Assembly (NCBI GenBank): GCA_905182995.1
Contig: CAJJDP010000155.1
Location: forward strand, 208,310 to 272,309
Reading direction: 5' to 3'
From: Paramecium octaurelia
Taxonomy: Eukaryota; Ciliophora; Oligohymenophorea; Peniculida; Parameciidae
DNA: 64,000 nt
Part shown: piece after piece, positions 49,851 through 63,027 of the stretch
How the letters are laid out: each line of letters starts with the position of its first letter
Position numbering within the stretch: the stretch's first letter is position 1
The notes under the pieces: generated by a model
Told to the model about the DNA's origin: nothing
The model's database searches: none
The model's input: the letters and a program-made list of their open reading frames with translations, nothing else
Position numbers and translations under genes: made by a program

Positions 49851-50330
49851 AATTTTGTCTTCTTCTTAACAGTAGGATAATCCGCTTACAGAACCATTAT
49901 GATCAAGAATTGATTATGAACATGAAAATTATTTGTTGATACATTACCAAAATTTTATACTGTTGTCCTGACTGCTTGCTACGATAAAGTCTTCAGACTG
50001 TAGACTAATCACTAAACACAAAATGGCTTAGAGCCCTTTTAATTTTTAATCCATTTTGATTTTGCAATTTATTAGATTGATGAAATCACTATAGAACCAT
50101 CAAATGAGCCAGATACAATGTAAGAATTTTTAAACAAAAATTAAGTGTAGATACTTCAGCTGAATGATGATTCAAGAACTTAAACTATTTTACACAGCTT
50201 ATTTAAATATATGAACCAGAGTTTTTAAATCTCAACCAGTGAGTAACATTGTGTTATCATTATTAATTGCCAATGCTATGCATGTTTCGTGTTTATAACT
50301 TGATTACTAAATTCCATAAGTTTAATCTGT
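49851..50330 (-). pseudogene. WD40 repeat remnant
   Basis: Minus-strand pieces: HETCIALAINNDNTMLLTG, TGA, DLKTLVHIFKQ; then NSYIVSGSFDGSIVISS; then SEDFIVASSQDNSIKFW; then LDHNGSVSGLSYC. These are successive strands of WD40 blades (SGSFDGSI, SSQDNSIKFW) in changing frames. In related Paramecium WD40 proteins the LLTG motif is typically followed by Cys or Asn, so the TGA probably replaces a Cys codon. Upstream to about 51000 weaker charged pieces may be its N-terminal part. Confidence 0.5.
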
Positions 50331-51643
50331 AAATGGTAAATACATTATTAATAATTATTTATGAGATTTCAATTTAAAGAAAAAGAATTGAAGAGAAGCT
50401 TAAATATTAATTCTTCAGAGAATCAAAATTATATTCGCATGTTATATAAGCAAGAAATTGGGAATTTATTCAAAGTTCAAACTTATTGGCTTTGAATCTG
50501 AACAAAGAAAAACTTTTTTCTTTGATCGTATTATAAATTCCTTCTATACGGCACTATAAAATACCAGAAAATCAGTTTTATTTATCCCTGTTTAATCAAG
50601 ATAATTATGAGATATTTATTAATATTTAACAAATAAATTACCCATATTGCTTTATCTATAATTCACTAAATTTAATCTGAGAAATAAAATTATTATTTAA
50701 TACTATTAAGACAGATTAAACCAATTTGAATCTGAAAGTAACCAATTGCATCAATGGTTCCATGATAATAGTGAGAAAATTAATGGTATTTCTTAATGCA
50801 AAATAAATTTTTATTATTTAGACGTATCAGAGGATCAGTTAAAGTAAGTCTCATGTACTTTGTCTTTAGCGATGATATTTAATATTCTAAGAAAATCCAA
50901 CTCATTCATTGATGGTCTATGTTGACCAACTTATCTCAGGTGCTAATTATTAATTATTAGCGTAAGATTATCTTATGTTTGAATAATTAAATTCTAAAGA
51001 AACTTAATTATTCAGTAGTTACTGTTCAATCAAATTTTAATTATATTCTTTTGTCAATTTCAAACTAATTTAACCATTCGAATTTCCCAAATTAAATTAA
51101 ATAAAGTAAATATATATTTTAATTTATTGTGAAGGAAATAGATAAATTACTTTAAGTGAATCATTTTTAAGCCTCATAAGTGATTTCTTTTTGCTTATAT
51201 TGTTGATTTTTATAATTATATTAAAAATAAATCTTAGAGATCAAAACAAGCTGGATAAAAATAATTTTTAGCTGATCCCAAAGGAACAAGGTAGTTTAAT
51301 GTTGTAAATAAATGGTGGAATGTTTAAGTGAAAGAACACTTTTTATCATTCAAGATTTAAAACTAAATGTAATTAAGATGAGATTGAATCGATAATATAA
51401 TCCATGGTAGAAATTTTTCATCAAATAGGTGAGAATTACTTTTTTGAGAATTAAATTTTATTTTCTCTTTAATAAATACAGCTATGAATTAAGTTGTTTA
51501 ATTGAATTCTAACTATAAATATTGTTATTTTTGGAGTATTTCATAAATTACATACTAATAATAAGCAAATAAATAAATTTCAAGCATTTCTTAGACTTCC
51601 TTATGTATAGTAGTTGTTTTTATTATTTTATTATTAAAAGCTT
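50331..51643. other. Gene-poor stretch
   Basis: Minus-strand fragment at about 50850-50930 (NELDFLRILNIIAKDKV) may belong to the WD40 remnant. Otherwise nothing I can support. Confidence 0.35.
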
Positions 51644-51942
51644 ATGATCAGCTTCTTTAGGTTTTTTGGCCGAGAAAAAAAGGGTTGGAAGCTATTTGGA
51701 AGACGGATAAACACCCAGTAGAAAAGGCTAACAACCAAAATTGATGATCCATTAATAATAAATAAAGAATTTAACTCATCTAAATTATATCTTCTAAGGT
51801 ATTGACTTTAGATTTTAGTAAGAAGTAAAAGGACAATCAATTCTTATAAATTCAAATATTTAGAATTAAAACTGAGCCAGGTTATAAGGATATTGAGTAT
51901 TAATGTATTTTAAGTAAGTTACATTTAAATTGTATCGTTTGA
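51644..51942 (+). CDS. Small basic protein, possibly a fragment
   Basis: ATG at 51644 (MISFFRFFGREKKGWKLFG), a 20-nt intron at 51799-51818 (GTA...TAG), and a second exon to TGA at 51940-51942: 92 residues. The frame is preserved across the intron. Basic and rich in Lys/Arg/Phe. The gene ends about 20 bases before the decayed cysteine-rich gene on the other strand. No family recognised; could be the N-terminus of a lost longer gene. Confidence 0.4.
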
Positions 51943-51959
51943 TTGGGAATAAAATTATA

Positions 51960-54230
51960 TCTAATAAATTATATAATATTTCTAAACTGCCGAACAAACT
52001 GCTCCTGCAACCGTAAAAGCCATAACATAAAACAGTATTGAATTACTGGATGTAGCCATTTCAACTTGTGTGACAGTAGTTTGATCAATAAAAAATATCT
52101 TGGAATTTCAGCCAAAATTTCTTGTTCTGTTTATGAATATAGATGGTATCAATATTTCGTCTAATACCTACAACATTTAATATAGGTATAATAATAATAT
52201 TATAATTACAAACAATTTATAGCGATATCGAACATCCTTTGCAATTATCACTACATTTAAAGCAAAGTCATGGTTGATGTAAGGTATTTATGTAAGAATA
52301 GATTTTATCAATTTTGCAATCAGTGCAACCATCTCAGGAAACATCATTACCATCATCACAATCTTCTCCTTACATCCAAATATTATCAGAACAGACTTTG
52401 TATTTGCAAACTCAAATATCCATCCTAAGAAATACATATATTGTTCTATTGTTTTCTATTTGCCTGTGAATTACAACTAAGACAGTTAGTAGATTGTTGA
52501 AACATGTATAACATCAGTAGTCACACAATCGGCAGTGCAAATTGACTTCAAAATATCCGTCTTTGCATATACATTATTGTTGATTTAGATTTAATTTGTA
52601 TCAATACACGTTAAACATTAATCTTATTCAATTTCACAAGTTTTTCATGGAGAAGCGCATGCTACACAATTAAGTTCATCTTCATAAGATCCAGTTTTAC
52701 AAGTACATTCTTAAGATGTATTAACTATTTTATTATAGTTGGCAATAAGTACCTGATAATAGCATTGATGCATGTTAAGCATCCATTAGCATTACAATTT
52801 TAACAGGGATATGCACATTAAACACATGTAGTAATATATTTGAATAACATTTGTCCTTACGTATATATTGAAGTACTGAATTAATTTAATGATTTTAATC
52901 AGTGCAGGTATCACAGTGAATTATTAACTGAATAAGTTGAACAAGGACTTTAGCAAGGTATGCAATTAGAATTACTCTCATTTACATAACCATAATTACA
53001 AGCACAATAAAAAGTGGAATTGTTAGTTTAATTAGAATCAATGCATGCTAAACAATGAGTTATTGTTTCTTAACACGTATCACAAGGTAAAGTATAACAA
53101 ACATAATTATCAAATAACATTACAAGGTTTGCAGTTTGTCGGATTGTTTGTTAATACTTGAGTCGTGTTATAAGGACACTCGCAGGTGTTTTAATTTGAA
53201 GTGCTCATCATATAGGTTGATGCGCAATCCAAACAATAATTACCATTATTCTAACATTTGCTACATGGATGAGTTGGCATGAAGAATATTTTATAATAAG
53301 TTATCCAAGTAATATCCATCAATACATTATATGCTTATAATAGTAAAATCACAACGCATTTGTAACAAGAGGTATCACATTGTATGCAATTATTTGCAGA
53401 ATTACAATAGATGTCAATGCAAGATGTCATGATAAGTCTGAAGTACAATTTAAGCAAGGACTGACACAACTTTAACACATGAAAGATGCATTCATATAAA
53501 GAGTTGCAGGACAGGTACAAGAGACTTCTGTTTGATGAATTGAGTCATTGCAGGACGTACAAACTGCACTTGAAATACAATTTTTGCATGGTAGGTTGCA
53601 AGGTGAACAAAAAGCACTCCCATAAAAGCCATCACCACAGACACATTAATTATTCAATAGTTTTTTGTTTAGTCCTGAAATGCATGATGTACAAAAAGTA
53701 TCTAACGATGCACAAGTTTAACATTGTCTGGTACAATTTTTAACAACTTTTAGGGATACACTTACTTCTTTATAAAATTAGATTTACTGTACCATTTAGC
53801 TCAAAATTGATTAAATTGGCATTCGCATATGTGATTAACAGAATTAAAAGTATAGGCTAAAGCACATGTTAAACAATAATTTATGTTTGTTTAACATGTT
53901 GCACATAGAAATTAACATTTATCACAAAGTAATTTGAGGTGTTCATGATAAATCCTACTAAACATTAATAGCTTAACCCACCTTAGTTAATTGTTTTATT
54001 ACAAGTTTAACAATCTAAGCTGCCTGTAATACAGGTCGCACATGGTAGGTGACAAGGTGTACAAACACCTGACAAACAAGTAACGCAAGTAGACCCTCTT
54101 AGCTCACACCCAGGTGTGCATGCACCACAATTACCACTAGTTCCACTGCATGTTAAACATCCAGTTGGACAAGTGTGAATGAGACACTTTTGACTATTCT
54201 AAAAGTAAAACAACAGAATGAATACTTTAA
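51960..54230 (-). pseudogene. Decayed furin-like cysteine-rich gene
   Basis: Minus-strand coding in changing frames with very dense cysteines: CLIHTCPTGCLTC, GACTPGCELRGSTCVTC, CHLPCATC; CDKCQFLCATC; CTRQCQTC, VCGDGFYGSAFCSPC, CKNCISSAVCTSC; CIQCDTSCYKC; CLDCASTYMM; CDTCQETITHCLAC, CNYGYVNE. Near 52380 it has CDDGNDVS, TGA, DGCTDCKI, the same CDDGN...DGC module as the intact gene at 58.4 kb. The TGA after SP in SP-TGA-KTC sits where these repeats have Cys. Original function: extracellular/surface cysteine-rich protein. At least six frame changes in 2.2 kb; no intron explanation for most. Confidence 0.6.
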
Positions 54231-54862
54231 AGGTTAAGGAAAAGATTTAATAATATTTTTCATCTAATTTTCAATACTGTACTTATATAAAATCAATAAA
54301 ATAAATTAGTCATTTTTAAATTAACAAAGCAAATATCTGATTTTGTAGTAGATAAGACAACGCTGGATAAAAACACAGCAATGATTCCACTTTATTATGT
54401 TGAAAAATCATTAATCGAACTACTGATATCTCCTTTTCTCAAAAAATTATGTTTTTTGTTACATATTTGAGAATGCACATTGATCTAAGCAATCCCATCT
54501 AGCATGTATAATTGCTTAAGACAAAATGAAAAAATTCAAAAACCACCTGTCATAAATTATCAATTTTTTTATTTCAAAAAGATTATTTAGTGATTTGATG
54601 ATTAAAATTTTTTAATTTAAACTATGAGATAGGTAAAAAGAAAGTAGATTTATTTATGTACTTTATTCTATGATATCCATTCTACCGTAACTAATGTTTT
54701 TGAAGTTAGAAATAATGCTGTTGAATTGCTTTAAACTTGTAGAAAAGAGAACTTAAGATCCAAAACTTTCTTGTTTTAACTCTTATAAAGTTTTTATTTT
54801 ATTATTTTTTGAAGTATTTGCATTCATTTAATTCATCTTTTCTATTCTATAGTCATTTAAGA
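54231..54862. other. Intergenic, no gene seen
   Basis: AT-rich DNA, no supported frame. Confidence 0.45.
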
Positions 54863-55641
54863 ATGCTTACAACACTATTTTTGATTTTGTTATTGCAACT
54901 TATTTAATTAATAGTACAATGTAAATTTTTCTGATCGCAAAAACTGTCGAAATGTAATAATTTATCTAAGATATACCATCATAAGAAATTTGAGTATTCT
55001 GGGGAATTCAACTTCCTAAGTTTTACTATGAAATGTTGCTTACACCTAAAAATTCAATAACAATTAATAAATCATAATATTTAGAGGTGAAGGGAGAAAT
55101 TACTCTGATTATACCTTTTTTCTTAATTTAAATTACTGTATAACAATGCATGAAGGATTTAAAAAAAGAATCGTTAATATTAAAAGGATATCACAAGAAT
55201 GTGCTATAAAAATAGGCAGGAGCAGTGATATCATCACGACTAGATAATTATTTTTTCGAAGAAAACGAAGGCTCCTGTTTAAGAGATAATACATACAAAA
55301 TGATGCCAAATCCAAATGCAGTTCCCTCAACTAGATGCCCTTAAGGCTAAACTATTTCCTTATCACTAATGTAAAAATATTATTTGAATACATTAATAAT
55401 TTGGCTTTGGGAATACGATTTTGTTGCAAATAGAAGCGAGAGGGTTTACGATTTAATTATCTATATAGTATTTGATTAAGTAAAAAAACAAATTTATGAG
55501 AATAAAAATGCAAAACGAATACTCAGAATTTCATTTCCTGATTAGTTTGTTGAAGAAATTATTTTATTATGTGTAGGAGGCAATACTTACAATCCTTATC
55601 TGCACATCACAAAGGCTGAAGTATATTATAAGTTTTAATGA
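54863..55641 (+). CDS. Secreted or membrane-anchored unknown protein, exon structure uncertain
   Basis: ATG at 54863 gives a signal-peptide-like start (MLTTLFLILLLQLIQLIVQC). After about 24 codons the frame meets TGA. The best downstream frame runs from about 55010 to TGA at 55639-55641: FWGIQLPKFYYEMLLTP, GYHKNVLQKQAGAVIS, FFEENEGSCLRDNTY, LWEYDFVANRSERVYDL, ISFPDQFVEEIILLCVGG. Start and end frames differ by two bases, so at least one intron or frameshift lies between 54935 and 55010; I could not fix it. The texture resembles the N-terminal domain of large Paramecium cysteine-rich surface proteins such as that at 58.4 kb. Confidence 0.5.
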
Positions 55642-58396
55642 ATATTGTTAATTTCATTTGTTTTAAATTCAATTAATGCTATCTATTAAGGAATTATTTT
55701 AGTGAGAATGTTTTTATTTATAAGATTTAAATAATTAAACATATTTAAAGTAGGTAAAAAGTCTCATTCGAAATGATGCCAATTTTAATAAATAACAAGA
55801 ATGGTTAATTTTTCTATTTTTCTCACTTTCAATTAATTCAATATTTTACCAAAATATTGCCGTCGCAGGGTAATCTGGGTTGGTGGACTCATAATCAACT
55901 CTTCTACATTTCAACAATCTTTGAGATATGCTCCAACTTGTGATGAGTTATTTGTCTGTACACTTGGAGGACCATTCTAATAGAATTATGGCAGGTACAG
56001 ATGAAGAAGTTCGAAGAAAAGTTTTTAAAAATTAATCCCTTTTCCTTAAAATATAGACAATATAAATTATAAATGTTTTCCAAATCAAGAAAATACATAC
56101 TATTGGTAACAGTGATCATTATAATCTAACTGCTGAGATACTTTTTAACAAAATAAAATCTTTTTCGGTTTATCATATTAAAATGTAATATAGTTTAGCT
56201 TAATTTACTTAGGCAGATAAGAATGACTAATTCTCAGAAATATGATTTAAGTCATCGATTTCATTATTTATTCTTCATAATAAATCAAACCTTCAACTTG
56301 CAAACTTTTCAATAAGACTTTACAATATTTCCTAAGTTAAACTTTACTTGTAGAAGCGGAATGAAAATTATGTTCAACTGATGTGAAAGATTTATCGATA
56401 ACCAGGAGAACCCTCAATAGCATCCAAATGAGGCCTCACAAAAAGGTTCTGAATTCAATCATCTTAAAATAAAGAAGTTGTAACATAATTTTCAATATAG
56501 ATTTTCATTCGGTAACTACTCAAAATATGTCCTCAAAAGCTTTGCGACAATCACACCTTCACTTTCTTAAACTTACATTTTTTTTCCTTTTGGATTATCC
56601 TCAAGTGTTGGACGTTCTTTACAATTTTCTTTTTATCACTGAATTTTGTAAGGTTGTAATATGCTGTATAATTTATTAAAATAATGTTTTAAACAGGAAT
56701 GTTTTGATAAGTTACAGATGGTTTACAAATTGATTGCTTACAGGCTATTCTTAGATAACTCATTTTAACTCTTAAGAGTTCACTCTGGTCCTACCTGATC
56801 CTCTTGTTCTATTCCTTGATTTGTTTTGCATTTTCTCATAGCTTATCTCATTTAGAAATTCTATGAGATAAACTTTTTTCAGTCTCCCAATTACTTTTAG
56901 TTTTCTTATTTCACTTAAATATCGATTAAAATTAGAAATTATTAATAATCTAACGTTTTGGTTGGTTCTATATTTACAGTATGCAATCCTTCAGGTCCTA
57001 TAACCTTATGCGATTTCTTACGAGATATAAAAAGATTCCATTTTACAAATAGGCAAAAATAGATAGAAGGAGAATCGAGAAAAGTTATTTTTGAAATTTG
57101 TTCAACAAAAAATTATATTTTTCATGATTATTATAATAAAAATAAAATCTTAATAATAAGATAATATGGAATCAGATTTGGACTACAAACTATTAAACTA
57201 TTGATTGTGAGAGTACATATGAAATAAGGTCACTACATGAGGCTTGAAGCTCCCATTAATAATAAATATTTTGATCTTGACAATAACCTTGTTAATACAA
57301 AAATTTTTCTTTCTTTATTAATGAGAAGATTACGATACCTGAAAAATGCATACTAATGATTCAATCATTCTTGCATACACTAAATTGTTTTCAAAAATAA
57401 ATAAATTTATTTTTTGAAAAAATGATTATAAGTAGAATTAAATAATTAGTGAAATGAAATTTTGCCAAACAGGAAATCAGAAATCAAGGACACCTAATAT
57501 AAACTAATTTTTAGTAAGTTAACTAGGCTTAATAATATAAAAACAATGGTATATTAAAAGTTATAGATTAACTTTTAGAAGTTTGATTGAAGGAGAGAAA
57601 GTGCGTTAATTCAATCCAAAGCTTCTTAAAATGAAACTAAAAAGAATCAAATAAGAGCTTAAATATTTAATACCTATAATTGGTTTAACAATATAGACTC
57701 ATAATTAATAGTTTGAATAAATATCTATTATAATTACATTCTTAAAATTAACATCCACCATAGTCTGACTCTGTTTTCACTTCTCAAGATAATTAATCTG
57801 AACAGATTTAATACTGAATTTTATTTTTAATTCAATTTAGATGAAATTAGTTTATAAATCTATGATTTCTTATTAATCTAGCTTAATTTTAAAAAATACA
57901 ATTTGCTACTACATTTCAATGTATTTGCTGTATTGATAAAAAATTACATGAGATCTTTTACTTAAGTAAACTTTCTAATTGAGTTTCTTTGGATTAAAAT
58001 CAATTAAAAAGCATTCTTCAATTCTTAATAAAGGAGCATTTTATTATTTGCACACAAATAGATTCAAAAATGTGTATTCAATATGTTATAATTTCTTGGG
58101 CAACAAGTTTTGGTGATTATTATATAGTCAATTTTAAGATGGTTAACTAAATATAGTGTTAATGTAATCGATAATTCTAAATTTATCAAATCCCTTTTAA
58201 GAGGAGTGGAAATACTCTTTAAGTTTGAGATTTTCTAATATATGCGAAAAATTTTAATGGTATTATTAAATATAGCATAAAATATCTTTTGAACTGATGA
58301 ATATTTTTAACAACCTATTTTTATTGCATCTGATAACAAGATGCTAGTTTGAAACCCTTTAATATCAAAATTTTTTTCCAAGCATGAATTTTGGTA
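55642..58396. other. Gene-poor stretch with one fragment
   Basis: About 2.7 kb without an intact gene. On the minus strand near 56500-56650 a piece reads ENCKERPTLEDNPKGKK and ESEGVIVAKLLRTYFEQLP before TGA, clearly coding-like but isolated. Remaining sequence is AT-rich with no supported frame. Confidence 0.45.
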
Positions 58397-61300
58397 ATGA
58401 GTGTAGGATATATTTATTTAGATTGGTATTAAAACTCCTATTATTGTTAATCAACAACTTGTGGTTTAAGTAAAATTTTTGGAGGTTATAGCTGCTTTAA
58501 TTATACCATTATCATAGTAAAGACTTTTGAGCTCCAACCACATTATAAATTAAGAATAAAATTTGTTTTTTGGAGGTTAATATTCAGATATATTAATAGA
58601 ATTGACTTGTGGGACAATGACCCTTTTAGTGTTTATATAGATAATATTTAAACGCATAGTGCAATATATAATAACACTACAAGTGCAAGCAATATTTGCG
58701 GACAATCTTATTATGATGAGACTTTTTAACTGGATTTGACTGCTAATCATTCAAGCCCAACAGCTTAGATATTAATAACAGGATATAAATATTGGGGAAT
58801 TTCCTAATTTCAATTATTCATAGAAAAATGTCCAGATGGTTGTGATTCTTGTGATGAGAATGGGTGTTATAATTAAATATTATATATTTAATCTTTTATT
58901 GCTAAAACCGTCAATTATGCTGACTTTAATGAAGGATGGTTGTAGGAAAATGGACAAATGTAAAATAGTATAGTTAATATAGAAGGTATTTTACAATTTA
59001 TTTTAGATTATTAAATTTATTAATTAATGTCTTTGAATTCTACTAAAACAATATAACTACCAGCTCATGATGCTGTTAGCATATCAATGAAATTAATCAG
59101 CTTCAACTAACATCACTAATTTGATATCCTAATTGATGACCAGTTAGTAGTTGTTTCAGAAGTTCTTCAGTTTGTATCAATTTATGGTAGCTATAATATT
59201 CATAAACAATTACTCGCAAGTCAAATTAATATCCATTAATTCCCACATAAGCATAATTCAATTAATTTAAGAATAACCATGAAATCATAGAGAATTTATA
59301 CGGCATTTTACAGTTAAGGGGCTGGAATTAGAGATTTTTAATTATTTTTTAGACCAATTTTAATTGAAGATTCTTGCTTTGATAATAATGTCTATCCTTT
59401 TGATGGATGCTTTGCTGAGATTTATGATTGTATTGAAGGTTGTGCAAACTGTGTAAAAGGTGTTTGTTTGGAATGCTCACAAGGATGGGAATTTTATGAA
59501 TAAAATAAGAATTGTTTACCGATATGTGGTGATTCTATTATTACCTACTTTGAAGAATGCGATGATGGTAACACATATCCATATGACGGATGCCATTAAT
59601 GTAAATACTCTTGTTAAGAGGATTGCTTAATCTGTGAATTTGGGTATTGTCTTAATTGGAAAACATCTTACAAAGACCTTGAGAATATTTCTTATAGTAA
59701 AAATTTGAAATTAAGACTACCAATTACACAAAAAGATCTAAGTCATATTTAGTGTTAATATTTGTATGATTCATTAGAATGCCATGAATATGTAAATGAG
59801 TTTGCATGGTTATTTTTAAGTTGCAATTCTTAGTATAAGATGAATGAAAAGAAAAAAACAATTAGCCAAAAGAAATGCGGAGATTTAATTATTACATGCG
59901 ATGAAGAGTGTGATGATGGTAATAGAGTAGAACATGATGGTTGTCATAACTGTAAATATTCGTGTCCATTGAATTGTCATCAATGTCAATTTGGAAAATG
60001 TAAATAATGTTTACCAAAATACGAACTAATATTTGGGTAATGCAAATATATTTGTGATGGTTCTGAGAGTTAAGAAGAATAAGAAAATAGAAGATGTTAT
60101 AATAGAATAAATAATTTGATTGAGAATGGACATTACTAACATAATCTCTTTAATATCCAAAATTCAAAATATAAAATAATAATTCCTCTAACTTGCAGCC
60201 TTTCAGATTTTGGAATTTTAGGATATTTTTATAATTAATGTAAAATAGCAGCGATAAAAAATTGTAAAGAAAGTATCTATGATAAATGTCTATAATGTGA
60301 TGATAATTATGTATTGGAATATAATAGATTGGCATGTACTCCAATTTGTAATGATGGGTTTGTAATAGAAAATGAAGTATGTGATGACTAGAACAACATT
60401 TAATTTGATGGATGTTACAAATGCCAACAAAGTTGCTTATTGGAATGCTTAAATTGTGTTGAAAATAAATGCTATTAGTGTCTTGATGGTTGGCAGCTAA
60501 TAGATTATGGTTGTTATCAATATTGTGGAGATGGTTAAGTAGCCTAATCTTCTATGGAACAATGCGATGATGGAAATTATGATAATGGAGATGGATGTTA
60601 TTAATGTAAATTCGAGTGTGTTCCATATTGCAAATCCTGTGCTGATAGACATACTTGTTTGGTTTGTGAAAAATACTTTGAATTGTCTAACGATTCCTGT
60701 AGACCAATATGCGGAGACGATAATATTGTTGATGGATTGGAAGAATGTGAAGATGGAAATGATATTCCTTATGATGGTTGTTTTAACTGTCTGTTTTAGT
60801 GTGAGAAAGCATGTTAAATTTGTCGTTAAGGATCATGCATAGAGTGCATAGACGGGTATATAATTGCAAAGGATTACTGTGAGGTTTATAATTACACATT
60901 CATTATCGATGAAGATGAGGATGAAGTTGTCTAAAATTAATGTGCTGATTCTAAATACTCCAATAACGAAGAATGTGATGATGGGAATAAAATTTGATGG
61001 TGATGGTTGTTCTAGCTCATGTCAGATTGAACCTTATTGGTTTTGTAATAACTATCCAAATAAACCTAGTGTTTGTTCTCCTAACACTATTATAAAATTA
61101 TAATACCTTAATGAAACTTAATAAATTTAATACATTTAATTATACTTCTCAAATAAAGTTAAATTAAATGAAACTATTTTAAATTTTACTGATTAAATAA
61201 AACCGTCTATCCCTTCTATTGAACAAGACGCATATGCTATTACTATAAATCCTGTAGTTGAAATTGATTAGACTGTTCTACTTGATGTTAGCTATGAATT

Positions 61301-62633
61301 TGAAATTAAATTCTTCGAGCCTATTACAGCAACAACTCTTTTCCTAGCTGTCCAAATAGATGCTAATTTAGAGGACCAAAACCAAATGTTGGTTAATACT
61401 TCAATCTAAACTATTAATTTATAATTACCCAAAATCTTGAACAAAAATTAGTTATAAACTGCCAATAACTTTCAAGCTCTTGGTAATTATATGATGATTG
61501 GATTAGCTAGCAGCAGTGTCTTTTTATTCTTTTTTGGAAATCCTAGTTAATGCTTGGAAATTTTAGATACTTTGCAATTTTAATCATATCTGAAATTCAT
61601 AAATGTTCAATTTCCATAAAACATTCAAATATATTTTGAATCTTCAAAATTTGTAACTGTTAGTCCTGTCTTGGTAAAGTTACAAGTGCATGATTTTTTA
61701 GAATAATTAATTGGATATGAATAGTTAGACAGTATAGGTAAGTTTTTTGAATATCAATTAAACGCAGATTTGTTAGTTAATATTTATGGGCAATTAATTC
61801 AAATAGGGTCTCTGATTGTTTTGTATATTATTGTAAAATGCTATTAAAAAATTATCTATTCACATTGCTTTGGCATCAAATATATATATTATTTTAGACT
61901 CCTTAATCATAGAGTAGCTTAATTTTTTGGAATTAAATTTTATTACATTAATAAATATATATGTAAAATAGGTGATATCTTTACTGGAGTAGGATTAATT
62001 CAATTATACCATGCTAATAGCTGGGATCTATTATTTAAAATTTTAATGTATTTAGCTTCCAGTCATTAGTTAGGATTAAGAAAAATCATTTCTCATACTA
62101 TTTCAATTGCATATCTGGTGTCCATAATTATCATTTTAAGCAAACATTTCAGAAGTTAGAGTAAATAAATTAGATTAAAAGATCTAAGAATCACATAGCA
62201 TGAAGACATTATTTTACTCAAAAAACTCCTTTTTTTAGTAGTTCTTATTATTTTGCAAAGTTACCCTCTCATACAATGCTTGCTATTAACATGTGTATTA
62301 TTTTGGTATCTTGGATCACTAATTAGTACTCAATTCACTTCAAGTAAACTCGATTTACTGATAATTATTTGGATGGAAGGACCAGTAATGATCTTTACAT
62401 TATCTTGTATAATTTATTGCCCTGACTTTTCAAAGCATTTTTCGACTGATCAATAAATAAATGCGGGGTTTATATAAATAAGTTTCTTGATACTAGCTTT
62501 GGCCTCTCCCTTAGCGAGGTGCGGTTATTAATTTTATCTTAAAGTCAAAACATACTGTTTGAAAAGAATGTAGATGAGGAAACCAATTGTAATGAATGTT
62601 AGAAATATATTTTTAATAATTGAAAATAATTGA
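58397..62633 (+). CDS. Large cysteine-rich multi-pass surface protein with CDDGN repeats, one frameshift
   Basis: About 1411 residues if one surplus base in the AAAA run at 60989-60992 is ignored; as given, the frame hits TGA at 60997. ATG 58397 is the first after an in-frame TGA, but no signal peptide follows, so a short upstream exon is possible. Residues 1-330 form an extracellular N-domain. Then come six modules of the Cys-rich CDDGN...DGC type: CDDGNTYPYDGC, CDDGNRVEHDGC, CDDQNNIQFDGC, CDDGNYDNGDGC, CEDGNDIPYDGC and the one at the frameshift. Each is followed by C-x(2-3)-C pairs as in furin-like repeats. The last 400 residues hold a soluble domain and about eight membrane segments (from 61790). 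This layout is typical of very large ciliate surface proteins. No introns. Confidence 0.75.
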
Positions 62634-63027
62634 GTATAAGAAGATATCACTTCTTTAGTCATTAACTCATTATCATTTATCTATTAATCATATCTTTTAA
62701 TTTAAAACAATTATTTAAATAATACCAAATTTTTAGTTTTCTTTATCTTTAATAAGCAAATCTCCTTTTCGAAAATCAATTTCTTCATAAAATTTAGACT
62801 TCATTTCATTATAATATAATCGAATATAACACTTTCAGAATTCTAGATAACATTAAAGTTGAAGAAATTTTTGATATCATTGAACGGTTAAGATTTGGAA
62901 TCAAAGGGAAGGTAGATTCTTGAACATATATATTCTTTAATTGAATAAAATAAAGTTACTAAAGTGAATGTGAGTTTTATAATTAATTATTTATAAATTA
63001 TCGAATAATTAAATTAAAATTTATTTA
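62634..63027. other. Intergenic spacer
   Basis: About 400 bases of AT-rich DNA between two genes of the same strand; no frame or motif seen. Confidence 0.5.
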
